Assembly: GCA_031216445.1 (NCBI GenBank)
Contig: CM062206.1
Span: 11,874,501 to 11,938,500, forward strand
Direction: 5' to 3'
Length of the DNA: 64,000 nt
Source: Lateolabrax maculatus
Taxonomy: Eukaryota > Chordata > Actinopteri > Acropomatiformes > Lateolabracidae
Shown here: piece by piece, positions 1-13,609 of the stretch
Numbering within the stretch: the first letter of the stretch is position 1
Layout of the letters: every line of letters begins with the position of its first letter
Notes under the pieces: generated by a model
Seen by the model: the letters and a program-made list of their open reading frames with translations, nothing else
Database searches by the model: none
Told to the model about the DNA's origin: nothing
Made by a program: the position numbers and the translations under genes

Positions 1-481
1 TTTCCTGCTTGAAGTAAAATATCAATATTCTGTGCTTGTTTGGCAGCATTACACAGAAGACTAAAACTGTTCTGAAGGCAAAGATGCCCCCTGCTTAGTA
101 TTAGTTTCCTATTTAGACCAATACATAATCCTTTTCTGGTATGTCAAGCTGAAATTGGCTCTAAATCAAGTATTAGAAATCAGCTTTTCAATCACTGTTC
201 CAAACTGATATGATGGATGTTCCTCCTTGACCACATCTATGTACAATTCCCTAAAACCTGCAATGAATTCTTAATAATGTTTGTTTAATTGCCCACTAAT
301 GCTTTATATATATTTGTTTTTTTTATTTCAAGACAGTGTCTCCACTGTGAAGCTTTAAATCCCTTTTTGTCTTGTCACAGTCATGGTCAGCTGGCAGCTT
401 GAACACAAAAACACCTGTGTGTGTATCTGCAGGTTTGTACATACATTGCGGTGTGTGTATGTGTGTGTGTCTGGTGAATAC

Positions 482-3043
482 CTGGTACTGGCTGGTGAGG
501 CGGGCGCTGCTGATGTCCAGGCTCTGGTTGGTTTCCCTCAGGGCACTCAGCTCCCCCTCCAGCCGTGTGCGCTCCAGCTGGGAGGCGCTCAGCTCGCCCC
601 TCAGCACCGAGCCCTGAGCCAGCAGCTCCGCCTGCGACGCCAACCACTCCTTCTGCTGGGCCTGCAGCCTGCAACACCGACACACTCAACTCAGCTCAAC
701 TTTATTTATATAGCACCTTTCATACAGAAATGCAACCCAAAGTGCTCCACACAGGGGAAGAAAAAAAATGAAATTATAAGAAAAATAAAATAAAAATGAG
801 TTAGAAATTAAAAACAAGAAAAAGAGTTAATAACAATAATACATCAGTAAATACATTTTGCAAGACTAGAAATTAAAACAGTAAAACAGTTGCTTGTTAA
901 GATCAATAAATAAGTCAATAATAAAATAAATACCAGAGTAATGTAAAAACCAATGAATTATAATTTAAAAACTAAGGCTATAACAAATTACTGCAACAAA
1001 AAAAAAAGCCGTATTAAAAAGATAGGTCTTTAATTCCCTTTTTAAAAATACAGAGAGAGCTTGCCATAACACGGGCTTCACTCATTGTTGTCACTGTTAT
1101 GTGTCCTGTAAAGTGCTGTGTATCTTTGTTTAGTAAGTGCTCTCTAACTGAAGCGCATTATTATATTATTACACAACACGATGGGTCCTCACAAAGCCAG
1201 ATAATGACCAACAGATAAATTTGACATCGTCTCAGAGAAAATTGTTGAAGAACACATTATGGACTCTTTGGTTTTAAATCGTTCCTTACAAAATAGTACC
1301 ATTATACATGTAAGCAATCATCTCATCTTTGTTTGATTGTGTAATGAGAACTGTAATAAGAAAAGATGAAACTCTTAATGGTGACTTGGGGAATATTTGG
1401 TAATATTCAGTAATAAACATCCCACATTTTATGTTCCCTATGTGGATTCAAAGTGTTTTGGAATTTAACTTTTTATGTAAGTTCAAATTGGACTAGTGTA
1501 CAGCATGGTTCAGTGTTAAACAAATCAACTGCTACCCATACAAATGTAATTCCTTTAGGGCTGCAACTAACAATTATAATCATTATTGATTAATCTATTA
1601 TTTTCTCGATTAATCAATCAAGCATTTAGTCTTTAAAATGTCAGCAAATTTCACCACCAGATAATAATGTTACAATCATAGAAGACAAGAAACGCCAGAA
1701 AATATTCACATTTGAGAAGCTTAACTATTGAGTTTTTGCCAGTTTTTCTATAAACCTGCAATAACCGAATCTTTTTTTTAAAATTATTTTTTCACTTGGA
1801 AGAAAAAAGTTGTGAACACATCACCTTTTAAGTCCAACTTGGTTATTTACACATACAGCAGATACAGAGAAACATTATGCTTCATTTGGAGTAGTATTTG
1901 TGTCTACCTGGCAAACGTCCAATAATCCCTCTCCATTAGTTCTGTTTTTGGTCTCTACCAAATCCTGAAGGAACTAATTGGCTTTTTAGCTGCTAAATGT
2001 TCCAATATGTTCATCAGCTAGTGTCCAACTGTGTCTGTCTGCTGTTTGGTGCTGAGAAGGTAGTGTACAGTGGGTTTTTAGAGCGTTTACTATGCTCACT
2101 GTGGTCTCAGGACTAAGAAGCATTTAAATGCTAGAAGATGCTTATTGTATACTTTAATGTAGTTTTTTCATTTGGGTGTTCATCTGACAACCAGTAAAGG
2201 AGGCCACCATGTTTCCATCTTGGCAACCCATAATTTGAGACGGTCAGTCAGTAATCAATTGCATCAATATGATGATGAAAACCTAGTTGATTAACTGATT
2301 ATGGTACACAAGTATATAATGATGATGATGATGATCATGATCATCATCATTATAAACCCACCACCCCAAGATAAAATGTAATCAGAAGCCCTTCTAACTG
2401 TTTTTAACCTGAGATCTTAGTGAGACTGGTCTGAGGCTTAAATACACACAGATGGGATCAAGAAAACATATTAAAAAACTGTAAGTAAACATCTAATATT
2501 AATTCATTTGTTGAGTCCAAAAGCCTTCAGTTTTCTGCTTTTCATGTTGTTGGGACTAAGCTTGTAAAATATCCAAACAAACCTATATTTTTGCCATTGC
2601 TCCCCAATCCTGTTTGTGTGTGCTGCTCTTTATTGCCTTTGTGCATTCCTTTAGTACATTTACATTCAAACCAATACCTGTGTTGCTCCCTGTGCTTCTC
2701 ATAGAAGCATTAATGCTGCTGATTCCCCATATTCAAAGCAACATGCATGCAGTGAGAGAAGAGAAGTGAAAGGATGAGCTCAGATTTCATGAATGTGATG
2801 GTAAAGAAGGTGACTGGTGAGCGTTTTTGTTACCTCTCATTGTCTTCTTTCAGCCTCTCCAGCTCCCGTTCTCTCTCCAGTTTCCTTTGGGCCTCTGCTT
2901 CCATCTCCTGTCTCTCCATCTTCATCTCTTGCTCTCTGTCCTCCAGCTGGGTTTTACCATCCAGGAGCTCCTTGTACCTTGAGATTGCAAAAACAAGATT
3001 AAGATTAAGTGTGTGTGTGTGTGTGTGTGCGTGCATGTGCGTG

Positions 3044-3079
<36 letters not shown>

Positions 3080-6000
3080 GTGTTAAAGCATGCAGGTTGT
3101 GTTGGTGGGTTTGTGTGTTGTTTTTGTGTGTTTTTGAGAACTAAAAGTCCCCACAAGAACAGAGAGAGACTCAAATTTCTCTCAGTCAGGACTGAATGTT
3201 TTTCGGTTTGTTAACGGGTCTAATTTGATGCAGTCAGACTGTGTTTGTACCTGGCCTCCAGCTCCCTGTGCTGGCCCTCCAGGCTGCGGTTGTTGCTCCT
3301 CAGCTGAGAGTGTTTGTCCAGCAGCTCCTCCAGCTCCACCTCCTGCCGCTGCTGCAGCGCCGTCATCCGCTCGTGGTCCCGCCTCAGAGCCTCCATCCTG
3401 GCCACTGACTCCTCCCGCTCCCGCGCCCACACCTTGGACTCGGCCTCCAGAGCCGCGCACCGGGCTTCGCTCTCACTGCAGCGCGCCACCACTGCTGCAT
3501 GTTGGGAGTTCAGGGATGCTTGTTCCACCTGTGTGTGTGTGCGTGTTTTTGTGTATATGGTATAAAACAAAAGACATGATGTCCATATTCATTGCAAGGG
3601 TCTAATGATCAAAACTTCTCAATTTGCTTGAATTTAAATTTTGTTTCAGCTATAATCATGCTCTCTATCGGTGAGTTTGTCACCTGTAGCTGGGTGTTGA
3701 GTGTCTGCAGTCTGGTGCAGGAGTCCTGCAGGCTGAGGGAGTGCCGGCGTAGAGCCTCCAGCTGCTCCTTAAGGTGCTCACACGCCTCCTGGGACTGGGA
3801 TAACTGCAACAGCAGAGCCTCCCGTGCTGCAACCATTACCGCTTTCTGAGGGAGAAACATGTCATATTGAGATGGTGTCCACAGCCATGTACAGTAGCAG
3901 CTGTGTCAGAGGCTGTGCAACCTTTGGCATCACACACCGCCCAAAATATCCACATTATTTGAACTTTGACTGACTCTTCAGATGACCTTTCAAAGCGCTC
4001 CCAGTCAGGTAGCGGCTTTAAATGACATTTTTGGCCATCTATGAAGGCAAATTCATCCTGTGTGGAACTGAGTTTGCAGTAATATAAAACATTTCAGTGG
4101 AATCTTTGCACAGGCATTTATAATCCAATCAGCAAATCAGCACACACATTTGTGACTCTTGAATGTGCAATCTGCACTGATAAATGTGTGTTGATTTTGA
4201 ATTGAGATTGATATATTAGAAATTAACAGGCATACAAACTGGTGTTTTTTTCCAAAATTAAAATGAGCTTGCAGCACAATAAAATCCAACTCTACATCCA
4301 CAAAAATGATTGTTTGAACATTTTTGCAAATACTGACACAGCGACAGCACATTTCATGTATGAGTAATCTGGAGAGTCTGGAGCTCAGGTTTGGTGTGCG
4401 GCAGCTCTTTAATCATCTTTCACATCTCCTACCAGCACCTGACTGAATCATACTGCTATACTGGGGATTTCCTGCTATTTCACTTTACCATTCTCCCTGC
4501 CAATATCAGAAGGGGAAAGTATACATTTACAAGTATAATTTTGAGGTACTTGTACTTGAGCATTTTCCATTGATGCTTCTTTCTACTTCTAATCCACAAC
4601 ATTTCAGAGGTAAATATTGTAGTTTTTGCTCCACTACCTTTATTTGGAAGCTATAGTTATTATTACTTTATATAATTATTATTATAGTTATTTACTTTTC
4701 AATTGAAGATTTGACATTAAAAAACAGTTTACATTAAACATAAAATGATTTGATTAAACCAATGGTTCCCGACTATTTTGGTTGGGCCTGACCCTTAGTT
4801 TGGGAACCACTGCACTGACCTACTGAACTGTATATAAAGTAGTTAAAACCAGCTCCACCTCAGCCAGCTACAACAGCACAACAATACAGTTTATCACTGC
4901 TGGCCACCTGGGGCCTTTTTGTTGGAGTTTAAATGTTCTCCCCGTGTTTGTGTGGCTTCTCTATGGATACTCTGGCTTCTTCCCACTGTACAAAGACATG
5001 CAGGTTAGGTTAATGGGTAACTCAATACTGTGCTGTACTCTGACTGAAGGTGTTATTGTGAGCGTGAATGGTTGTCTATCTGTGTTGGTGTACCCTGCAC
5101 CGAGACTGCCAATGTCAGCTGGCTAAAGCCCCCCCGTGACCCTCTAGGGATAAGTGGTATAGATAATGGATGGAGGGAGTGCCATTTTTATGCAGAATTA
5201 CTACTTTTACTTCTAATTCTTTAAGTAACTTTTTGCTCATACTTCTTTACTTTAACTTAGATATGATTCTGAATACAAAGGTTTTTATTTATAATAGAGT
5301 ACGTTTACATTGTTGTACTGGTTCTTTTACTCGAGTAGAGGATCTGAGTACCTCTTTCCACTATGGAGCGATGCATCAACAAGCGTTCCTGCACCTAAGA
5401 ATGGGTGGGGTCAGGAACTCAACCCTAAAGGTGTTCTTTTATCTAAAACTTTAAATCCTGACAGCTTTAATGAAGTACTGTACCCACTGAACAATGCATT
5501 GAATGAAATTCCCGACCTTGGCGGTGCTGGAGCTGCCCCTCACGGCTTGATGTAAGGGTTTATGTGTGTGTCTGTATGTGTGTGTGTGTGTGTGTGTGTG
5601 TTTGAGAGAGAGAGAAAGAGTAAGAGCTACAGCATGAGAGCAGCAGAAGAGATAAGGAAGATTAACAGTAGCCGAGGTGACATTATAAAAACTGATGAGC
5701 AGAGATAAAGCAGTAGTTCTGGAAATAAAGTGCTGCACTCAGGGAAGTGGCGGCCTACTGTGAGTTGATAGTCGTCAAGCATCCCTAGAGCAAGAATTTC
5801 AACATAACATAGATCATCTCCATCACACAGACGTTGCACTGAGCAACACAGATATCCTGTAAATGAGATTCAAAGGCTCGCACATGCACACACATCATTC
5901 ACAGAAATATATTCAAACACAGATACACACCTCTTTTTCCAGCTCTTTGAACCTCTCACTCAGCTCCCTCTCTGTCTCTCCTGCGGCATAATCACTGGTC

Positions 6001-7698
6001 ACAGAAAGGTCACGACCTTTGCCAGCTTCGCAGGATTGATCCCGATGTGACGTCTCCTGGGTGTGCATCTGACAAATGTGCGTTTCGTTTGAGTAGTCTG
6101 AATTTGAATTACACACAGAGTCCACCTCCGCACTTCCTCTTCTCTTTTCCAACTGGAGAAGAGATTCACTTTTCTTAAGGCACTGGGAGAGTGACTCTAT
6201 TCTCTCCTGAGATTGGTTGAGAGAATCGGTTGTCGTCTTTAGTTCAGCCTCAGCTTTATGTAGTTTCCGACTCAGACGTTCGACTTCAGCGGACAGTTCC
6301 TGAGAACGTGCCTGCTCCTTGGATAGGTCCTGGTGAAAGAGAGAGATAATGGGCCATTCAGTGATCAAAGAATAATCTGTGGAAAATTAGACGGTGATTA
6401 ACAGTCTGCGATCTTCATAGGACAAATTTAAAGTGTGAATCTAAACTAAATTCATTTTACTCTAAAGAAAAGTTTTTTGGTCTATACATCATTCAAAAGA
6501 ACCAATAGGATCACTGTAATACTATATTAATAGGCCAAATTCCATACAACATACTAATTATATACAATAATGTTTGTACAGTATTCTAATACTACAGCGA
6601 TATTGTGCACTATTTAGTAAATGGCGAGTAATCTTGGAAACATTTGTTGTGTTCCAGGGCCTGATTTTTTCCACCTGTGAGCATTTCCCATGTGCATTGA
6701 ATTGTGTCCATCACCCACAAACTGAAAATTCCAGCTAATTTGGTATGCAGATTTCATACTGCAATCTTTCCAGTATGAATACTGTGAGTTAGTATGCAGT
6801 ACAAACAGAAACATCATAGAATGAACTATTATTACTATACATTTATGTCATAAGAACAAAACAAAATCAAAAAATTGAATAAAAGTCACTTCTGGTGTCT
6901 ACATAAGGTAAGAAAGCTGAGTTAGGGTGAGTTTACCCTCCGCTCCATCCCTGCAGCAGTGATTACTGTCGGTGACTAAACTACCACGTCACACCCACAC
7001 ACACACCTGGGACAGAGAGCTAATCTTGGCTTGAGCATCTGTGTACTGCTCCTGCAGCTGCTGTTTACCCTCCTCCATGTTGGTTAATCGAGTACTGAGA
7101 TCTTTCTCCAGGTCCTGCAGCCGAGTGCAGAGCTCCTTGGACTCAGACAGCTGCTGACACACACGTCTGCGCACACACACACACACACACACACACACCA
7201 GCAGCAACACAGGTCAGACACAGGTTGAATGAAGATAGAGTTGACATTATAGATAAATGCATGGTGCAGCCAAGAAGCTCTCTCTGATGCCTTGCAGAGT
7301 TATTTGCGTACTTCAGCCTGTGATCAAGGTTAAGTGTGTGTACAGGAGTGTATGTACCTGTGTTCAGCGTCCAGAGCCCGAGCTCTCTGGTTGCTGTGCT
7401 CCAGGGCCAGGGTCGTGCTCTCCAGCTGCTGCTTCAGCCTCGCCGCCTCCCTATCTCTCTGCCTCCCCTCCTTCCGTTGGCCATCCAGCTCCGACTGGCA
7501 CAGCTCCTTCTCCTGCTCCAGCCTTGAGGCCTCCAGCAGTGCCTGGTCTCGCACCCGGGCCACAGATTCGGCCTCCAAGGTGGCCTCCCGGAGCTCTGCC
7601 TCCAGCTCCTCCTCCCGACGACGAGAAGTCTCCAGACTCCGACCTTGACGTTCCAGCTCCGCCTTGAGAGTCTGAACGGTGAGCTCTAACTGATCACA
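482..7698 (-). CDS. ccdc88b: Second coiled-coil block of the CCDC88 protein (exons 17-23, residues 817-1373)
   Basis: Exons 17-23 encode continuous Leu/Glu/Gln/Arg-rich heptads, for example LKAELERQGRSLETSRRREE, CTRLQDLEKDLSTRL and LRSNNRSLEGQHRELEARYK. Exon 22 gives KELLDGKTQLEDREQEMKME, and exon 23 gives LEGELSALRETNQSLDISSA ending in SQYQ, which follows the layout of the late CCDC88 coil. Exon 19 (5931-6329) has a Ser/Thr/His-rich break in its middle (SNSDYSNETHICQMHTQETS), so the coil is probably interrupted there. Exon 23 ends in phase 0 at a GTATTC donor at 481, and the next exon lies outside the window. The membrane- and G-protein-binding C-terminus typical of CCDC88A and C cannot be assessed. 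Confidence 0.86.
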
Positions 7699-10600
7699 CT
7701 GGCAAAAGAGACAAGATGGGTGATTAATTCTATTTGAGTCCTACTTGCAACTTTAGATTTGACATTTATTAATGCCCAGAGGGGAAACTAGTTTGGTCGC
7801 CCATGTGGCAAATAACAAAAGGGATAAGTTACAATACACAACATAGGAAAGACATAGTATTAAAATGAACGCACACACATTTTCCAAGAGGACTTTAGGC
7901 AGCAGGGATTTAAATTAAAGTATGATTTGGACTCTCTTCCTGGTTCTTTCCTTATTTAACTTGTGGAAATTGTTGGTCAAAATAACTTAAAGGCACCCTG
8001 TGGAGTTTTTGACCTCTAGTTGCGCTATGAAGCATTCCTGTGATTTGTTTATCTCTTGCACAGTGGTGGAGAAAGTATTTAGACCTTTTACTAATGAAAA
8101 AAGCAGCAATACTGCAGTATAAAAATGCTCCATTAAAAGTAAGAGTCCTGCACTAAAAATATCACTTAAGTAAAATTACATAAGTATTACTAGCAAAATG
8201 TATTTAATATATTTCCCTCTGAATTCTTGTGAAGTAAAAGATGCAGCTCAAATTTCTCTGCATGAATTGACAAAATTAAATGAATGTTTTGGTTATGTTT
8301 CAATACAGAGTACTTAAGTCAACCCACACAAATAGGAGAAAAGGGAAGTAGATGAGTTGTAATTTCGTATTTTCGTATTTCATAGTTTTATTCACTCTTA
8401 CAGCTGAAAGATGTAGAGTGTACTTCATGTTACATTTAACATGCACTGTTATAATTTGCATCAAATCTGAGTCTTTGCTTCTCATTCAGGTGGTCAGAAT
8501 ACGAAGTCTACCTCAAACATGATTGGAAACTGCTACATTTTAAGAAGTAAATCAGTCTCCCTCTGCTGTAACATTTAGAGAGTGGATTGTTGTTTTAGTG
8601 ATTAGTTATCTATGTCTTTATATTGTTTGATGTGCTGTAATAACAATACTGTGTTTGTTCATTGACAGACGAGTGTAATCACTTCATCTGACATACATTA
8701 GCACACTAAAATAGTATCCATACAGGCACAACATTCACAATAAAGACTGGATCTTCACTTTGTAAAAATAGGGCGGGTAATACAGTAGAATATTACAACA
8801 TCACAAGAAGGATTATGTACGACTCTCTTTGAATGCGAGGTATTCATGAATCCCTTTTATGGTATTTCTTTAATGCTGACTTAGCACTGCCCTTTCCTTA
8901 GCTTGCAATTTCTCTGATGTCTTGCAATTTTACTGCAAATAGCACATTAAACACAGTATTCTGCATTTTTTTCAGAAGATCTGAAAGATGTCTACTTTCT
9001 GCAATGGAGTGTCTGAAAAGCCTGATTTTTATCTTGGAAAATGCACTAAGTAAGTTGTACCAAAATCTTAACCTCTGATATCTCCTCTAGGTGTGGATGA
9101 GTTTCTTGTCAATATGCGAATATCGCAGGTCAAAACTGACTCGCTCACTCAATACTGGGTGGATAAAAACATGTTGTTTCACTCTCAGACAGCTTGAATC
9201 ATTCATTTCACTTCATGCTGTCCAATCCACCTCCTGCCATACTATAATTAGATTCCAGGTATGAATGCAAGACAAAATAAATGTATTTAGAAAGTAGAGC
9301 CTCTATCCAATGTAATGTATTACATTACATTACATTACAGAATAATAAGATCAGCTATTAAGAATTTAATGATTTTTTGTCACTGAGGGGTTGTGTTACA
9401 TCATTTGGTTCATAGTTTTCTTTCTCTCTGCGCCTCATCCATCTTCCCTCAAGTAAAATGACATCTGGCGTGGTCATGAAAATATTTGGTGTCACAGCTG
9501 CATTGCGTGTGTGTGTGCGCGTGTACTCTTCAACCTTGCGCTGGGCGGTGCGCAGAGTGTCCACGGTGCTGCGTAGCGTGTCCCTGTCTCTCTCCAGTGC
9601 GGCCCGCTCTCCCTCTAGGGTGGCGATGACTGTGGTCTGCATCCTGTGAAGCTCCGCTTGGCTCCGCAGGCGGCACAGCTCCTCCTCCATAACCAGACTC
9701 TCCGACTGAAGAACCTGAGAGAACATCGGTAGGATATTGAGCTGTGGAACTTTCTATCTATTCATAACAGATATCTGTGCGTATATATATACATATACTG
9801 TATATGCATCTACTTATACTGGAAATAAACATTACCAGCAAATATTTCACTACTCACTTGATGGGAAAGGTTTAATTTTATGGGTCTCATAGTTTCCTAT
9901 AATTTGGAAAAGGAAAGGAACTCCTTAACTTTCGTAGGAGGGTCCCTGGAAGGTTCTCTGCAACTTGGAGCTTATTATAGAGAAATGGATTTGGAGTTTC
10001 AATTTGTAAACCAATTACTTCATTTCAGTAAATTGCAAACATAACCTAAAGAGCCTTTTGTCAATGCCAAACATGCAAACATCTGAAATGTGTCTATAGG
10101 CAAGCATACAGTTCAAGCTACAGCTTGCATGTTAACATGCTAATATTTGTTAATTAGTACTTGACACAATGAGCACCTGAGGGTGATGGGAATGTCATTA
10201 GTTTTGCAGGTATTTAGTCATAAATCAAAGTATTGCACAAATAACAATTTTGACCCAATGATAGTAGTAGGTGAAAAGTTGAGGGGTCGCCAAAGTCATT
10301 ACAGGTCATCCTGAGAGGAGTGTGAATGCGTGAACCAAATTCATCTAATCAATCTAATAGCAGACCGACGTTGCCACTAGTAATGCTAAAATGAACAGTT
10401 CTTCCTCTGTAAATTGACAACTGTTTATCAGAACTGTTCAATAGCTGTCTCGGAAGGCTGCCTCTATTTTCTCTATAATTACTACCAAATTACAAAGTCC
10501 TAGCATATATTGGAAAGTACAGACCCATAAAATAGAATGTTACAACTTCATATTCTTGCAATGTCAATTTTGGTGCAAAAATGAATCCATGCAGCTGCTT

Positions 10601-13574
10601 CTTAAATTGTTTTGTGGGTCATTACCTAAATATATTTATCACATCATTTCAAATCCATTCGTCTGTGTCTCTCTGACTTCACATTTTCCTCCATCCATCC
10701 ATCCATCCATCCATCCACCCATACCTCTATCTGCCTGCGTGCGTCTCCCAGACTCCCGGCAGCTTTCTTCAGATGCTGCAGCTCGGCCTCCAGGACCACC
10801 AGCCTCTGCTCAGCCTCCCAAGCTTTCTTGCTCTGCTCTCCCAGCTTGGACCTCAGGTCCTGGGCCACCGTTGCCTGTCTGTCAGCCTCGTCCTGGGCCT
10901 CCTGGAGCCGGTTTGTCAGCAGCTCCACATCAGAACCAGACAGGCAACGTACAGCCTGGTCTGCAGCTGTCGTCTCTATCTCGTCTTCAACGTTTTTTGG
11001 TTGCTTTTGGATCTCTGAGCTTGTTGTTACTGCAGTTTTTTCTTTCTTTTTTTCTCTTTCTTTCTCCTGTTTTTCTTTGTCTTTCTGACCTCCCTCTGCC
11101 TCTCCTCTCCTTTTGGACTCAATCTCCTCATCGCATTGTTCTCCTTTTCCCCCTTGAACATGGAGAACCTCTTCCCCCACTCCTGCTTCCCTCTGGGTCC
11201 CAATCATTTCTCCTCTTCTTTCCCTCTGCTCCATCATTCTCACCCTTCCTTCCCCCTCTCCCCTATGGGATTCAGAGCCTTGGACTCCTCTCTCCACCTC
11301 CTCCTCCTCTCTGTCTGGCTTCTTCACTCTTCCGTCCTTCTTCTCCTCTTCTAGGTGTTGCAATTTGGTCACCAGCTGTTCAAGGTGCTGCTTTAAAGTG
11401 GCATTTTCATTCTTCAAGTTTTGAAACTGAAAAGTATAATAGTACAATGGAAGTGAAATGCTTTTCAAAGCTTGGAATCGCTTTCATTCTTTTGTGATCC
11501 GTCCATGTATTGAACATGACTGAACTTGAATGCATTGTGAGAAAGAAGACCAAAACCACCTCTTGTTCTTACACAAAATGATCCAGGTTCAATAAAAGGA
11601 AGCAAAAAAGAAGTAAGAAAAAATGAAAAACGGATAAATGCCGGTAGTAAAATTAGAGATTGATTTAAATGATTTTCTCTACACAAATAACCACAGAAAC
11701 CTCTACACAGTCCAGGCTGGACAGCCTGAAAACGACAGCTGACAGCAGCAATCCAGAGAATATACTGTATATAATACACTGTAAAATAAATATCTTTCAT
11801 ACAGCATTTGTACATTTGAACAGCTGTACGATTGCTATTAAAAGTTATCAGTGTTTTCAATGATCTATAGATGAATCTATTTTACAAGTTCATTCAAGTT
11901 CAAGTTCATTATCGTTAATTCAATAGAGCTGATGTGATAAACCACATGTTCATCTGCTGCACTGTGACTTTCAGCTGTGAGTTGAGTTATATCCAATCAC
12001 GATATTTCCTTCTTATGGATAGTACAGTAATAACTGGTAGTTCAAACAACAGGCTCTAAATTAGTTTAACATCATACTCCATGTGTCATTTATAGGGCTG
12101 CAATCATTTATTATATTGATTATTTATCTTGTTTATCATTTCATCTTTATAATGTCAAAATATCAACGAATGTCATGAGTGTGTATGGGTATGTACAGCT
12201 ATGTCTGTATGTGTATGCACATACATATTGTTATACAGTATGATGCAGAATATGTTTTTTGTGTTTGCATTTTGAGTATTTATTTCATTTTGTCTTGTTT
12301 TTAGTCATGTCAGGTTGTGTATTATGGTATCTTTTTGTCCTAAGGTGGATTGGGTAGGGACATTATGTATATGTTATGAGAAATCAATAAAACACAGAAA
12401 TAAAAATCGATTACGCTTAAGAAGTAACATGGAGCATACTGCCACTACACATTGTGTCTAACAAAAGAGGCCAGCCTCCAAATAACTTTGTGTATTCCAG
12501 TCAAATCTGTTGAATTCAGGTCGCTGGCAGCCTTAATTTCCCTCTCAGCTCACCTCTCTGAGTGTCTTCTGAGGCTCCATCTCCAGGCAAGCCAGCTCAT
12601 CCTTCACATCTGGAGAATCAGCCTGCAGCGAGAGGAGATGGATGTTTAACTCCTCCAACTGTTGCTTCCTGCTTTTCCTGTTTCATTTGCATCTACTTAT
12701 TGTAAGCCTGTGGTTTAGTGTTTGATTTGAACTGGTATTTTCATTAAACATTGAATGAAATAGTTCTTCCTACTAAGACATGATGATCACATCAATTATA
12801 AAATGCACTAGGAGCATGTGGAAACTGTATTATTTACTTTATATATCAAGGAGTTGAACATGTGCTTCTAAAGTGCAGACAAGCACATTGCTTATCTAAC
12901 TGTCTTCTCTTCGAGCTCCTTCAGTCACTGATTCCTCCAATGCTGTTACAATACCTGTACACCAAGGTCTGTTGTTAATTCTGATGACCTTCCTGACCAG
13001 GGAGAGCTAAACTGTGATGGATTATTTCTGTGAGTCATAACCCTCGAACGTATAAACCCCCGACCTCCTGCTGGGCCTGCAGCTCCTCCAGTCGTCTCCT
13101 CAGCTCTGCGTTCTCCTGTTCCGCTCCCAGCAGCCTCAGCGTCGAAGCCTCGTCCACCTCCACACTCAGTGGCTTCTGATCTGAGACAGAGGGAGGGAGA
13201 AATAAAATATAAAGCAGGAAAAAACAGTGGAGAGGGAGAGAGGCAGACAGGCGGAAAAAAAAGAAATGGATATATGAAGAGATTCACTCAGTTATTGTGG
13301 ATTGATAACCTGTGGGTCAGTATTACTTCAACATATTTTCTCTTATCAGTTAATTAAAATGTCTTAAATGACAAGGTGCGGAGAGGCAGGTGCTCTGACC
13401 AATCAGTTTGCTCAGCTCCTCGTCAGAGTCCAGTTCTGATTGGAGGAAACGTTGGTGAACCGCAGCGACCGTAATGGGAACGCTGCCACCACTGTTGCTG
13501 TGCCTCAGGTCCGCCTCAAGGCTCATGTTCATCTCCAGCAGCTCATCAACTCGCTGCCTCTCGGTGTCCCGCTC

Positions 13575-13609
<35 letters not shown>

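Larger units (their letters stand above)
669..2833. other. Large intron of the CCDC88 gene with repeats, no coding sequence
   Basis: The 2.2-kb intron between exons 22 and 23 is AT-rich with frequent stops in all frames. It contains a dispersed-repeat copy near 1556-1760 and a short ATG/CAT palindrome at 2317-2353. I see no other gene, RNA structure or conserved motif in it. Confidence 0.6.

Noticed and set aside
2774..3605. Several plus-strand frames over the (GT)n tract and exons 21-22
   Set aside because: Antisense shadows of CCDC88 exons extended through a microsatellite (Val/Cys and Thr/His dipeptide runs).
10556..11497. Plus-strand 313-codon open frame
   Set aside because: It is antisense to CCDC88 exon 15, whose minus-strand frame has proper splice borders and keeps phase with its neighbours; the plus-strand protein is Pro/Leu/Ser low complexity.
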